Below are positions 34,876 to 43,056 of a stretch of 59,524 nt of DNA, piece after piece. The stretch comes from Bacillota bacterium (GTDB lineage Bacteria > Bacillota > Clostridia > Christensenellales > Aristaeellaceae), in NCBI GenBank assembly GCA_023436585.1, contig JAEZIN010000001.1, forward strand, positions 1 through 59,524, written 5' to 3'. The notes under the pieces are model-generated. The model was not told the DNA's origin, did not search any database, and was given only the letters and a program-made list of their open reading frames with translations. A program made the translations under genes and the position numbers. Position 1 is the stretch's first letter. The number at the start of each line of letters is the position of its first letter.

Positions 34876-35247
34876 ATGAAATTTATCGCGCACGCCAAAC
34901 GACTAAAAGGCGATATTCCTGCCGTATTCCTGGCGCTTTTTAAAAGGGAGACCCCATGGCCGGCGAAGGTGGTCGCCCTCTTGGCGGTGGGGTATGCTTT
35001 ATCGCCCATAGACCTGATACCAGGCTTCATCCCGATATTGGGGTCATTGGATGATCTGATTCTTGTGCCAGCGCTGGTGGCGCTGGCTGCGCGATTAATT
35101 CCACAGTCGGTGATGGAGAAAAATCGGGCGAAGGCACAAGCTTTGTGGAAAGACGGGAAGCATAAGCTCTGGTTTTATATCCTGCCTATGGCCATCATAC
35201 TGCTGCTGCTTCTTTTCTTCCTGATAAAACGGGTATTCCAATTTTGA
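34876..35247 (+). CDS. YkvA-family (DUF1232) small membrane protein, copy 1
   Basis: The product is 123 aa. The DUF1232 core is clear: AKVVALLAVGYALSPIDLIPGFIPILGSLDDLILVPALVALAARLIP (about residues 31-77), including the hallmark YxLSPIDLIP...LDD. A C-terminal transmembrane helix (FYILPMAIILLLLLFFLI) ends in basic residues. The biochemical role of the family is unknown. A close paralogue follows 220 bp downstream. Confidence 0.8.
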   Translation: MKFIAHAKRLKGDIPAVFLALFKRETPWPAKVVALLAVGYALSPIDLIPGFIPILGSLDDLILVPALVALAARLIPQSVMEKNRAKAQALWKDGKHKLWFYILPMAIILLLLLFFLIKRVFQF

Positions 35248-35466
35248 TTGAAGGCAAGGCGCCAAACTGTTATGCAGCAGAATAAGATTCTAGCAAATTG
35301 CAAGAGGGACGATGATGTATCGCCCCTTTGCTTTTTGTTCTATCCACAAGCGCGGGAAATGCAAAAAAATATTTTTTTGAACAGTAGGACTTCCTGTTCT
35401 ATTTCCTGTACAATGAGCATATTCTTATACGTTACCCAATTTTCTGAAAAGCCGCAGGTGTTCCCT

Positions 35467-35844
35467 ATGGATTTAAAAGCCCGCGCCAAGCAGCTTAAAA
35501 CCGACATCCCCGCCGTATTCCTGGCCCTTCGCCATAAAAATACGCCCTTTGCCGCAAAAGCCATCGCCTTTCTGACGGTGGCTTACGCCTTGTCGCCCAT
35601 CGACCTGATCCCGGATTTCATACCAGTGTTGGGATATCTGGATGATGTGATCCTCCTGCCGGCGATGGTGGCCTGGACGGTGAAACTGATCCCAGAACAA
35701 GTGATGGGGGAATGCCGGGCGCAGGCACAAACGATATGGAAGGATGGCAAGCCAAAGAGATGGTATTATGCTGTACCTATTGTGGTGATTTGGTTGGTGG
35801 TACTATTATTCGTTGCAAGATTTGTTTTGAATGCTTTGAAATGA
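35467..35844 (+). CDS. YkvA-family (DUF1232) small membrane protein, copy 2
   Basis: The product is 125 aa from the ATG at 35467 (AGGTG upstream); the open frame extends upstream to 35248 but that part does not resemble the family. The core AKAIAFLTVAYALSPIDLIPDFIPVLGYLDDVILLPAMVAW and the C-terminal transmembrane segment (YYAVPIVVIWLVVLLFVA) align along their whole length with copy 1, including the starts (K-x-AK-x-LK-x-DIPAVFLAL). A tandem duplication is the simplest explanation. Confidence 0.8.
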   Translation: MDLKARAKQLKTDIPAVFLALRHKNTPFAAKAIAFLTVAYALSPIDLIPDFIPVLGYLDDVILLPAMVAWTVKLIPEQVMGECRAQAQTIWKDGKPKRWYYAVPIVVIWLVVLLFVARFVLNALK

Positions 35845-35892
35845 GTCCGGCTATAAGAATGTGTATTGATGTTCAGGAAGAAGGATTTCTCG

Positions 35893-36050
35893 TCTTCGGA
35901 CGCGACCAAAGGGCTTTCCGATCGGTCCGGCCTGCTCAATAGTCGCATTGCTGCGCTTTCGCTGGCACTGCTCCTTTTCGCAGGCTTCCTGCGCCCCGCC
36001 TTATTCCGCCACAGGCGGCGGCAGAGCTTTGGAACCTTTGGAACCTTCGG
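35893..36050. repeat. Dispersed repeat family B with core, copy 1 (reverse orientation)
   Basis: Reverse-oriented relative to the 41650 copy. Arms CGCGACCAAAGGGCTTTCC and ...GGAACCTTTGG enclose a core of about 110 bp sharing blocks such as GTCGCATT, GCGCCCCGCC and CCGCCACAGGCGGCG with the copies at 36815 and 41650. It is the most diverged of the three. An 84-aa open frame across it is a by-product of the repeat. Confidence 0.7.
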
Positions 36051-36146
36051 GCGCCATCCGTTGAACCAAACTGAACAGAAAGACTTTTCGCCTATTTCCC
36101 GTGCAAAAAGTGCATCTTAATCCTTCACCTAACAAGGAGGCCGACC

Positions 36147-36800
36147 ATGCCTAAAGTTTATGCCCCCGGCTGCGCGCTGATGCTGTACAAGCCCCACCTG
36201 GCCCGCAAGATTACCGCGTTTCTGAACGAAACCGGCGAAACCATCCCCGAGCATCATATCTGCTGCCATCATGATCCTTGCCTTGCGCCCGGCACTCAAA
36301 TTATCAATGTCTGCGCGGGATGTGACCGGCGGTTCCGTTCGCTGTACGAGGGCATCTCCACCGTGTCCTTATGGGAAGTGCTGGCGGAAAGCGAGACCTT
36401 TCCCTTCCCCGATTACCATGGGCTGAGGATGGCTATCCATGACGCCTGCCCTACCCGCACCGAAAAAAGGGTGCACGATGCCGTGCGCGCGCTGCTGAAC
36501 CGCATGAACATTCAGGTGGTGGAACCGGAGCGCACCCGGGAAAAATCCGTCTGCTGTGGCGACAGCTTTTACGGCGCGCTGCCTGCGGATGAAGTGAAGG
36601 AGCGCATGAAAGCAAGGGCCGGCCAAATGCCCAGTGAGGATGTGGTGGTCTATTGCGTATCCTGCATAAAGGCGATGCATATTGGTGGGAAGAGGCCGCG
36701 GTATTTGGTGGATCTGCTTTTTGGGGAAGAGACTGAGATCGGCGTTTTTGAGCCGGATGAGTGGCATGCGCAGATAAGGTCATATATCGATACGCACTAA
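36147..36800 (+). CDS. CCG-domain (Fe-S) protein, HdrB/GlpC-like cysteine-rich family
   Basis: The product is 217 aa with two cysteine-rich modules: ICCHHDPCLAPG with NVCAGCDRRF (about residues 33-60), and DACPTR, VCCGDSFYG and VYCVSCIKAM (about 97-173). The CCG plus later CxxC spacing is that of the cysteine-rich domain of heterodisulfide reductase-like proteins and related Fe-S oxidoreductases, which bind non-canonical 4Fe-4S clusters. No electron-transfer partner adjoins it. ACAAGGAGG precedes the ATG. It lies between two copies of repeat family B. Substrate unknown. Confidence 0.7.
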   Translation: MPKVYAPGCALMLYKPHLARKITAFLNETGETIPEHHICCHHDPCLAPGTQIINVCAGCDRRFRSLYEGISTVSLWEVLAESETFPFPDYHGLRMAIHDACPTRTEKRVHDAVRALLNRMNIQVVEPERTREKSVCCGDSFYGALPADEVKERMKARAGQMPSEDVVVYCVSCIKAMHIGGKRPRYLVDLLFGEETEIGVFEPDEWHAQIRSYIDTH

Positions 36801-36814
36801 CGGAAGAAGGTTTC

Positions 36815-36963
36815 ATGCCTGCGGGCACGACCAGGGCTTTCCTTCCATCTGGCTTAATCGTCGCATTACTCGCTGCCGCTCGTACTGCTCGTTTCGCCAG
36901 CCTCCTGCGCCTCGCTTCATCCGCCACAGGCGGCGCTTCGGCTTCGGAGCCCTGGACCTTCGG
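36815..36963. repeat. Dispersed repeat family B with core, copy 2 (reverse orientation)
   Basis: The reverse complement matches the 41650 copy over about 140 bp at roughly 90 percent by eye, including GGCTCCGAAGCCGAAGCG, GGCGGATGAAGCGAGGCG and GAAACGAGCA. It ends in the GGAAAGCCCTGGTCG arm. It begins shortly after the CCG-domain gene. Confidence 0.8.
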
Positions 36964-37108
36964 ATGCATATTGGCGGCAAAGACTTTGTTGTGCCTCAAA
37001 ATCATGTTTTCAACCCACATTTCCGCTTACTTTATGCCTGTTTGCGGACTCGCACATACGCTTAACAATTTGTTTACCGAAAAATATGATTTGGTGTAAA
37101 TGTTCCCA

Positions 37109-37137
37109 TTGACAACTAGGCCGCATCATGGTATTTT
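37109..37137 (+). promoter_or_regulatory. Promoter of the polyamine operon
   Basis: A perfect TTGACA (37109-37114), a 17-bp spacer and TATTTT (37132-37137). The transcription start would be near 37144, about 400 nt before the first start codon. Confidence 0.7.
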
Positions 37138-37143
37138 ATAGTT

Positions 37144-37520
37144 CGTTTCAGGATATGCAGCCATGCATAGGTTCTGAAAAAAACAAGACCGCCCCGACCG
37201 CCATCCCCCGGGGTGAATAGGCCATACGGACAGCCGGGTCTTAAGCCGATTGGCAACTTTGTTGCCTTATTGATGGAGCGGAGCCGCTAAAAGGGCGGTA
37301 AAAGCTCAATTTATAAGTTGGTTCCTTTATAACCAATATGCCCTGCGGCATAACCACTTGTGAATGGTCAATAAGAGTATTAAAAGTGTAAGGCTATATA
37401 GACTCTGAGTATGCTGTGCGTAATGATATGGGTGAAAATCGCCCATAAAGCCGGGCAGTTTGCGTATGACGCACGAGAATCCGCTGCAGAAAGCATCGGT
37501 TTTTCCGTGCGTTTTTGATT
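37144..37520 (+). ncRNA. Structured 5' leader of the polyamine operon, possible attenuator
   Basis: The leader contains many perfect small stems: GGCAAC/GTTGCC (about 37252-37266), TTGGTT/AACCAA (about 37318-37335), TATGCC/GGCATA (about 37338-37353) and ATGGG/CCCAT (about 37428-37445). Most telling, GTGCGT at 37416-37421 can pair with ACGCAC at 37469-37474, and that same ACGCAC can instead pair with GTGCGT at 37507-37512. The second pairing forms a terminator-like stem followed by TTTT, just upstream of the Shine-Dalgarno. This is antiterminator/terminator geometry. I did not recognise a known riboswitch class. Confidence 0.55.
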
Positions 37521-37548
37521 GTGTCAAAACAGAAAGGAGGTGGACGCC

Positions 37549-38328
37549 ATGAGCCAGGATAAAATGAAGCTGTACGGGTTCAACAACCTGACAAAATCGC
37601 TTAGCTTCAATATTTATGATGTGTGCTATGCCAAAACGCCCAGGGAGCAGCGGGATTATATCGCCTATATCGACGCGCAGTACAACTCTGAGCGGTTGAC
37701 CGAAATTTTGCGCAAGCTGACCGAGATGATCGGCGCCCACGTGCTCAACGTATCCACCCAGGATTATGAGCCCCAGGGTTCCAGCGTCACCTTCCTCATT
37801 GCCGAGGAATCGATGCTTTCCCGTATGGAATCGGATACGATGGTGGCGCACCTGGATAAAAGCCATGTGACGGTGCACACCTATCCCGAATTCCATCCCG
37901 AGACGGCCATCGCCACCTTCCGGGTGGATATCGACGTGGCCACCTGCGGGGAAATCACGCCGCTGTCCACGCTGGATTATTTGATCAGCAGCTTTGATTC
38001 CGATATCATTACCATGGACTACCGCGTGCGGGGGTTCACCAGGGACCTTTCGGGCAAGAAGGTTTTCATCGATCATGATATCACATCCATACAGGACTAT
38101 ATCGATAAAAAAACGCTGGAGCACTACGATGCCATCGATGTGAATGTGTACCAGGCGAACCTGTTCCACACCAAAATGATGGTGAAGGAAGTCGACCTGC
38201 AGCATTACCTGTTCAACACCGACATCTACGAGCTGCCGCCCATGCTCAGGTTGGAGATCACTACCAACCTGCGCAAGGAAATGATTGAGGTATTCTCCGG
38301 CTCCAACGTATACCGCAGGGGAGGCTGA
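37549..38328 (+). CDS. speD: S-adenosylmethionine decarboxylase proenzyme (large bacterial type)
   Basis: Makes decarboxylated SAM, the aminopropyl donor for spermidine. The 259-aa product is the longer, E. coli-like class. The self-cleavage site is Ser105 in LDKSHVTVHTYPE, which becomes the pyruvoyl group. The flanking HLD and the FRVDIDVATCGEITPLSTLDYL segment are also conserved. A strong AAAGGAGGTG precedes the ATG at 37549, so the slightly longer open frame is not used. First gene of the operon; the next starts 3 bp after its stop. Confidence 0.95.
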   Translation: MSQDKMKLYGFNNLTKSLSFNIYDVCYAKTPREQRDYIAYIDAQYNSERLTEILRKLTEMIGAHVLNVSTQDYEPQGSSVTFLIAEESMLSRMESDTMVAHLDKSHVTVHTYPEFHPETAIATFRVDIDVATCGEITPLSTLDYLISSFDSDIITMDYRVRGFTRDLSGKKVFIDHDITSIQDYIDKKTLEHYDAIDVNVYQANLFHTKMMVKEVDLQHYLFNTDIYELPPMLRLEITTNLRKEMIEVFSGSNVYRRGG

Positions 38329-38331
38329 CGC

Positions 38332-39777
38332 ATGGCCAAATTGGATCAAAACCGGGTTCCCATCGTGGAGGCCCTGCAGTATATCCAGAAAAACCGGGTG
38401 GTCCCCTTTGACGTTCCCGGCCACAAGCGCGGCAAGGGAAATCCCGAGCTGGTGGCGTTGCTGGGCGAAAAGTGCGTCTCCATGGACGTGAATTCCATGA
38501 AGCCGGTGGACAGCCTGGTGCATCCCGTTTCCGTCATCCGTGAGGCGGAGGAGCTGGCGGCCCAGGCATTCCGTGCCTCCGCCGCTTTTTTCATGGTCAG
38601 CGGCACCACATCCGCTGTACAGGCCATGGTGCTTTCCAACGTACGGCAGGGGGAAAAGCTGATATTGCCCCGGAATGTGCACCGCAGCATGATTAATTCC
38701 ATGGTGCTCTGCGGCGCAGTGCCGGTGTATGTAAGCCCTCAGGTGAATAAAAGGCTGGGCATTGCGCTGGGCATGTCGGTGGATGATGTGAAGCGCGCCA
38801 TTCGGGAAAACCCCGACGCCAAGGCTGTGGTGGTGAACAACCCCACCTATTACGGCATCTGCTCCAACCTGCCGGAGATCGTGCGCATCGCCCATGAGGC
38901 CGGCATGAAGGTACTGGCGGATGAGGCCCACGGCACGCACTTTTACTTTGGGGAGGACATGCCCGTATCCGCCATCCATGCCGGGGCGGACATGGCCTCG
39001 GTGAGCATGCACAAGTCCGGCGGCTCACTGACCCAAAGCTCCTTCCTTTTGTGCGGGCCGGGCATGAATCCCAATCATGTGCGCCAGATCATCAACCTCA
39101 GCCAAACCACCAGCGGATCGTATCTTTTGATGTCCAGCCTGGACATTTCACGTAAGAAGCTGGCCCTAAACGGCGTGGAGATATTCCGGAAGGTCACAGA
39201 TATGGCCCGCTACGCCAGGGATGAGATCAACCGCATCGGCGATTATTACGCCTATGGCCGGGAACTGATCAACGGCGACAGCGTGTTTGATTTTGACGAG
39301 ACGAAACTGGCCGTGCATACACTGGATGTGGGCCTGGCCGGCATCGAGGTATCCGACCTGTTACGGGACGAATACGATATTCAAATCGAGTTTGGCGATA
39401 TCGGCAATATTCTGGCGTATCTGTCGGTGGGCGACAGGTTCCAGGATATCGAGCGGCTGGTAGGCGCGCTGGCGGAGATCCGCAGGCGCTACAAAAAGGA
39501 CCGCAGCGGGCTCATGGACCATGAATACATCACCCCCCAGGTGGTGCTGACGCCAAAGGAAGCCTTCTACTCCGACAAGATCATGCTGCCGCTGGAAGAT
39601 AGCGCCGACCGCATCGCCGCGGAATACGTGATGAGCTATCCCCCGGGGATTCCCATTGTGGCGCCCGGCGAGCGTATCACCAAGGAAATCATTGGGTATA
39701 TCAATTATGCCAGGGAAAAGGGCTGCTTTTTGACCGGAACGCAGGACCCGGAAGTGAAACAGGTTTTGGTTATATAA
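38332..39777 (+). CDS. speA: Orn/Lys/Arg decarboxylase family enzyme (SpeA-type, likely arginine decarboxylase)
   Basis: PLP-dependent fold-type I enzyme of 481 aa. The PLP-binding Lys228 lies in SVSMHKSGGSLTQSS. Other family marks are DVPGHKRGKG (residues 27-36), FMVSGTTSAVQAM (87-99) and VLADEAHGTHF (194-204). The short length without the N-terminal wing domain fits the Bacillus SpeA/YaaO type. The agmatinase gene in the same operon argues for arginine as substrate: arginine to agmatine to putrescine. Ornithine or lysine cannot be excluded. Translation starts just after speD, with a GGGGAGG Shine-Dalgarno inside the speD end. Confidence 0.88.
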   Translation: MAKLDQNRVPIVEALQYIQKNRVVPFDVPGHKRGKGNPELVALLGEKCVSMDVNSMKPVDSLVHPVSVIREAEELAAQAFRASAAFFMVSGTTSAVQAMVLSNVRQGEKLILPRNVHRSMINSMVLCGAVPVYVSPQVNKRLGIALGMSVDDVKRAIRENPDAKAVVVNNPTYYGICSNLPEIVRIAHEAGMKVLADEAHGTHFYFGEDMPVSAIHAGADMASVSMHKSGGSLTQSSFLLCGPGMNPNHVRQIINLSQTTSGSYLLMSSLDISRKKLALNGVEIFRKVTDMARYARDEINRIGDYYAYGRELINGDSVFDFDETKLAVHTLDVGLAGIEVSDLLRDEYDIQIEFGDIGNILAYLSVGDRFQDIERLVGALAEIRRRYKKDRSGLMDHEYITPQVVLTPKEAFYSDKIMLPLEDSADRIAAEYVMSYPPGIPIVAPGERITKEIIGYINYAREKGCFLTGTQDPEVKQVLVI

Positions 39778-39791
39778 TGTGAAATAGGATT

Positions 39792-39839
39792 CCAAAGGGA
39801 CTGGTCCCTTTGGCGGGAGTCCGGGGGCTGCGCCCCCGG
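39792..39839. repeat. Double hairpin, family D copy between speA and speE
   Basis: CCAAAGGGA/TCCCTTTGG (perfect 9 bp, loop CTGG) is followed by CCGGGGGC/GCCCCCGG (perfect 8 bp, 3-nt loop). The speE Shine-Dalgarno (AGGAGGG) follows at once. The same pair in the opposite order lies at 41555-41603. Confidence 0.8.
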
Positions 39840-39850
39840 CAGGAGGGAAT

Positions 39851-40711
39851 ATGGAATTCTGGTTTTCTGAAAAGCATACGCCCCAGGTGAAGCTGTCCAT
39901 ACAGGTGGAAAAGCAGTTGTACAGCGGGCAAAGCGCATTCCAGCGCATTGACGTGTTTGAGTCTCAGGAGTTTGGCAGGTTCCTGACGCTGGACGGGTTC
40001 ATGATGCTCACCGAAAAGGATGAGTTCATTTATCATGAAATGATCACACATGTGCCCATGGCGGTGCACCCCAATGTGGAAAATGTGCTGGTCATCGGCG
40101 CCGGCGATGGCGGCGTATTGCGGGAGCTGACACGGTACGAGTCCATCAAGAACATCGACCTGGTGGAGATCGACGAAATGGTCGTTAAGGTATGCAAGGA
40201 ATACCTGCCTCAGACCGCCTGCGGCTTTGACGATCCCAGGGTTCATATGTATTTTCAGGATGGTCTGAAGTTCGTTCGCAGCCGGGAAAGCGAATACGAT
40301 TTGATCGTGGTGGATTCCACCGATCCCTTCGGGCCGGGGGAAGGCCTTTTTACCCGCGAGTTTTACGGCAACTGCTATAAGGCCCTGAAGGCGGACGGTA
40401 TCATGGTCAACCAGCACGAAAGCCCGTTTTACGATGCCGACGCGCTGGCCATGCAGCGTGCACACAAGCGCATTACGGAATCCTTCCCTATCAGCCGGGT
40501 GTACCAGGCGCATATCCCCAGCTATCCTTCCGGATACTGGCTGTTCGGGTTTGCCTCCAAGGAATACCACCCCGTAAGGGACCTGCGGGCCAAGGAGTGG
40601 AAGAAGCTGGAGCTTGATACGCGATACTACAACACCAACCTGCACCGCGGATCATTTGCGCTGCCAACGTATGTGCAAAGGCTGCTGGAGGATGTGGAGC
40701 ATGTGGACTGA
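39851..40711 (+). CDS. speE: Spermidine synthase (polyamine aminopropyltransferase)
   Basis: Transfers the aminopropyl group from decarboxylated SAM to putrescine. The 286-aa product begins with the N-terminal beta domain (WFSEKHTPQVKLSIQVEKQLY), then the Rossmann domain with VLVIGAGDGGVLREL (about residues 79-93), the acidic VEIDEMVV, and the catalytic segment VVDSTDPFGPGEGLFTREFY (about 155-174). The last 11 nt overlap speB. Product specificity cannot be fixed by eye. Confidence 0.95.
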   Translation: MEFWFSEKHTPQVKLSIQVEKQLYSGQSAFQRIDVFESQEFGRFLTLDGFMMLTEKDEFIYHEMITHVPMAVHPNVENVLVIGAGDGGVLRELTRYESIKNIDLVEIDEMVVKVCKEYLPQTACGFDDPRVHMYFQDGLKFVRSRESEYDLIVVDSTDPFGPGEGLFTREFYGNCYKALKADGIMVNQHESPFYDADALAMQRAHKRITESFPISRVYQAHIPSYPSGYWLFGFASKEYHPVRDLRAKEWKKLELDTRYYNTNLHRGSFALPTYVQRLLEDVEHVD

Positions 40712-41552
40712 AAACGTATCCACCTTTTTGGGCTGCGACAGCGGGTATGAGGATGCGAGAGCCGTTATTTTCGGCGCGCCTTTTGACGGCACCACCTCGT
40801 ACCGGCCCGGCACGCGGTTTGCCAGCCGGGTCATGCGCGCTGAAAGCTACGGCCTGGAAACCTACAGCCCCTATCAAGATAAGGACCTCACTGATTATAA
40901 CGTGTTTGATGGCGGCGACCTGGACTTGCCCTTTGGCAACGTGCAGGCAGTGCTGAGTAAGATAGAGGGAAAGGCAGAGGCGATCCTTGCCGATGACAAG
41001 ATTCCCGTCATGCTGGGCGGCGAGCACCTGGTGACACTGGGTGCGGTGCGGGCTGCGGCGAAAAGGCATCCGGATTTGCACATACTGCACTTTGACGCCC
41101 ATACCGATCTGCGGGAGGATTATCTGGGAGAAACCCTTTCCCACGCCACGGTGCTGCGGCGATGCTGGGACATCCTGGGCGATAGCCGAATCTATCAGTT
41201 CGGCATCCGCTCCGGAGACAGGCCGGAATTCAAGTGGGCAGATGAAGGCCACGTGACCATGCGCAAGTTTGATTTAAACGGCTTTGCGCAAACGGTGGAA
41301 AAGCTGGCGGGCAAGCCCCTGTATGTGACCATCGATTTGGATGTGCTGGACCCATCCGCCTTTCCCGGCACCGGCACACCGGAGGCCGGCGGCGTCACCT
41401 TTATGGAGCTGCTGGGCGCTATTCTTTCCCTCAAAGGCGCCAATGTGGTAGCCTGCGATATCAATGAGCTATCCCCGCCCTATGACCAAAGCGGCACATC
41501 TACAGCAACCGCCTTGAAGGTGCTGCGTGAACTGCTGCTGACGATACTTTGA
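40701..41552 (+). CDS. speB: Agmatinase (ureohydrolase family)
   Basis: Converts agmatine to putrescine and urea. The 283-aa product has all manganese-binding motifs: GGEHLVTLG, LHFDAHTDLRED, TIDLDVLDPS and DINELSPPYD. The ATG at 40701 overlaps the end of speE by 11 nt; the longer open frame starts inside speE and is not used. Context with the SpeA-type decarboxylase supports agmatinase over arginase or formiminoglutamase. A block of repeats separates it from the next operon gene. Confidence 0.92.
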   Translation: MWTENVSTFLGCDSGYEDARAVIFGAPFDGTTSYRPGTRFASRVMRAESYGLETYSPYQDKDLTDYNVFDGGDLDLPFGNVQAVLSKIEGKAEAILADDKIPVMLGGEHLVTLGAVRAAAKRHPDLHILHFDAHTDLREDYLGETLSHATVLRRCWDILGDSRIYQFGIRSGDRPEFKWADEGHVTMRKFDLNGFAQTVEKLAGKPLYVTIDLDVLDPSAFPGTGTPEAGGVTFMELLGAILSLKGANVVACDINELSPPYDQSGTSTATALKVLRELLLTIL

Positions 41553-41554
41553 AC

Positions 41555-41603
41555 CCGGGGCACCGCCCCCGGACCCCTGCCAAAGGGATTTCATCCCTTT
41601 GGC
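41555..41603. repeat. Double hairpin, family D copy after speB
   Basis: CCGGGG/CCCCGG stem, then a perfect 10-bp stem GCCAAAGGGA/TCCCTTTGGC (41579-41588 with 41594-41603). Same two elements as at 39792-39839 but reversed in order. Confidence 0.75.
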
Positions 41604-41649
41604 ATCCCGTACTAAGTGATCATTATGATCTTGCCTTTATTGTCTAGAC

Positions 41650-41816
41650 GACAGCGTCCGAAGGTTTCCAAAGGGCTCCGAAGCCGAAGCGGCGCCTATG
41701 GCGGATGAAGCGAGGCGGAGGAGGCTGGCGAAACGAGCAATGCGAACGGTAGCGAGCAGTGCGACGATTGAGCCAGATGGAAGGAAAGCCCTTTGGTCGC
41801 GTCCGAAGACGCGAAA
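41650..41816. repeat. Dispersed repeat family B with core, copy 3
   Basis: The outer arms CCAAAGGGC and GCCCTTTGG, followed by the TCGCGTC/GACGCGA hairpin, are those of the short units at 30241. Here the loop is replaced by a core of about 110 bp shared with 36815-36963 and, less closely, 35893-36050. It fills the speB to carboxynorspermidine dehydrogenase gap. Confidence 0.8.
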
Positions 41817-41855
41817 CTTTCTCCCACTCGCTATGTACATGAGGAGGACATCACC

Positions 41856-43055
41856 ATGAAAAAAGCGCTTATCATCGGCTGCGGCGGCGTCGCCAGCGTT
41901 GCCATCCACAAGTGCTGCCAAAACAGCGAAGTATTTGAAGAAATCATGATCGCCAGCCGCACCAAGCAAAAGTGCGACGCTTTGAAGGACAAGCTTTCCG
42001 GCGGCAAAACCAAGATCTCCACCGCGAAGGTGGATGCCGATAACGTACAAGAATTGATCGCCCTCATTGAAAGCTTTAAGCCCGATGTGGTGCTGAACCT
42101 GGCCCTCCCCTATCAGGATTTGACCATCATGGATGCCTGCCTGGCCACAAAAGTCGACTATGTGGACACCGCCAATTACGAGCCAACCGATACCGCCAAG
42201 TTTGAGTACAAGTGGCAGTGGGCCTATCATGACCGCTTTAAAGCAGCCGGCATCACCGCACTGCTGGGCAGCGGCTTTGACCCCGGTGTCACCAGCGTGT
42301 TTTCCGCCTACGCCTTGAAGCATCACTTTGATGAGATCCACGAGATCGACATCCTGGATGCCAACGGCGGTGATCACGGCTATCCCTTTGCCACCAATTT
42401 CAACCCGGAGATCAACATTCGCGAAGTCACCGCCAGGGGCAGCTATTGGGAGAACGGCCACTGGGTGGAGACCGAGCCCATGGAGATCAAGCGCGAGTAC
42501 AACTTTGAGGGCATCGGCAAAAAGGACATGTACGTTCTGCATCATGAAGAAATCGAGTCGCTGGCCAAATTCATCCCCGGCGTCAAGCGCATCCGCTTTT
42601 TCATGACCTTCGGCCAAAGCTACCTCACGCATTTAAAGTGCCTGGAAAACGTGGGTATGACCTCCATCAAGCCCATTATTTATGAGGGCAAAGAGATCAT
42701 TCCCCTGCAGTTTTTGAAGGCTGTTCTGCCCGACCCGGCATCCCTTGGCCCCCGTACAAAGGGCAAAACAAACATTGGCTGCATCTTCAGGGGCGTCAAG
42801 GATGGCAAGCCCAAGACCTATTACCTGTACAACATCTGCGACCACGAGGAATGCTATAAGGAAGTTGGCTCCCAGGCCATTTCCTACACCACCGGCGTGC
42901 CGGCCATGATCGGCACCATGCTGGTTCTCAGCGGTCAGTGGAAAAAGCCCGGCGTGTTCAATATGGAACAGTTTGATCCCGATCCCTTTATGGATGCGCT
43001 GAACAAGTGGGGCCTGCCGTGGCAGGAAAGCTTCGATCCGGTTTTGGTGGACTGA
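41856..43055 (+). CDS. Carboxynorspermidine/carboxyspermidine dehydrogenase
   Basis: Saccharopine dehydrogenase-fold enzyme of 399 aa. In characterised homologues it condenses a diamine with L-aspartate semialdehyde and reduces the product with NADPH to carboxy(nor)spermidine. The N-terminal Rossmann motif is ALIIGCGGVASVAIHKC. Further marks are VVLNLALPYQDLTIMDACL, YVDTANYEPTDTAKFEYKWQW and LLGSGFDPGVTSVFSAYA. The ATG at 41856 has GAGGAGG upstream. The following decarboxylase, one base away, fixes the function by context. Saccharopine dehydrogenase proper is less likely. Confidence 0.92.
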   Translation: MKKALIIGCGGVASVAIHKCCQNSEVFEEIMIASRTKQKCDALKDKLSGGKTKISTAKVDADNVQELIALIESFKPDVVLNLALPYQDLTIMDACLATKVDYVDTANYEPTDTAKFEYKWQWAYHDRFKAAGITALLGSGFDPGVTSVFSAYALKHHFDEIHEIDILDANGGDHGYPFATNFNPEINIREVTARGSYWENGHWVETEPMEIKREYNFEGIGKKDMYVLHHEEIESLAKFIPGVKRIRFFMTFGQSYLTHLKCLENVGMTSIKPIIYEGKEIIPLQFLKAVLPDPASLGPRTKGKTNIGCIFRGVKDGKPKTYYLYNICDHEECYKEVGSQAISYTTGVPAMIGTMLVLSGQWKKPGVFNMEQFDPDPFMDALNKWGLPWQESFDPVLVD

Positions 43056-43056
43056 T

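Noticed and set aside
35866..36120. 84-aa open frame on the plus strand
   Set aside because: It is produced by the family B repeat core; related translations arise from the other copies.
37144..37520. Known riboswitch (SAM, cobalamin, lysine, guanidine, M-box) or T-box in the speD leader
   Set aside because: None of the conserved core motifs of these classes could be found by eye; left as an unassigned leader.
37327..39012. 561-aa open frame on the minus strand
   Set aside because: It lies opposite speD and speA, is His/Gly-rich shadow sequence and has no family signature; the plus-strand genes are certain.
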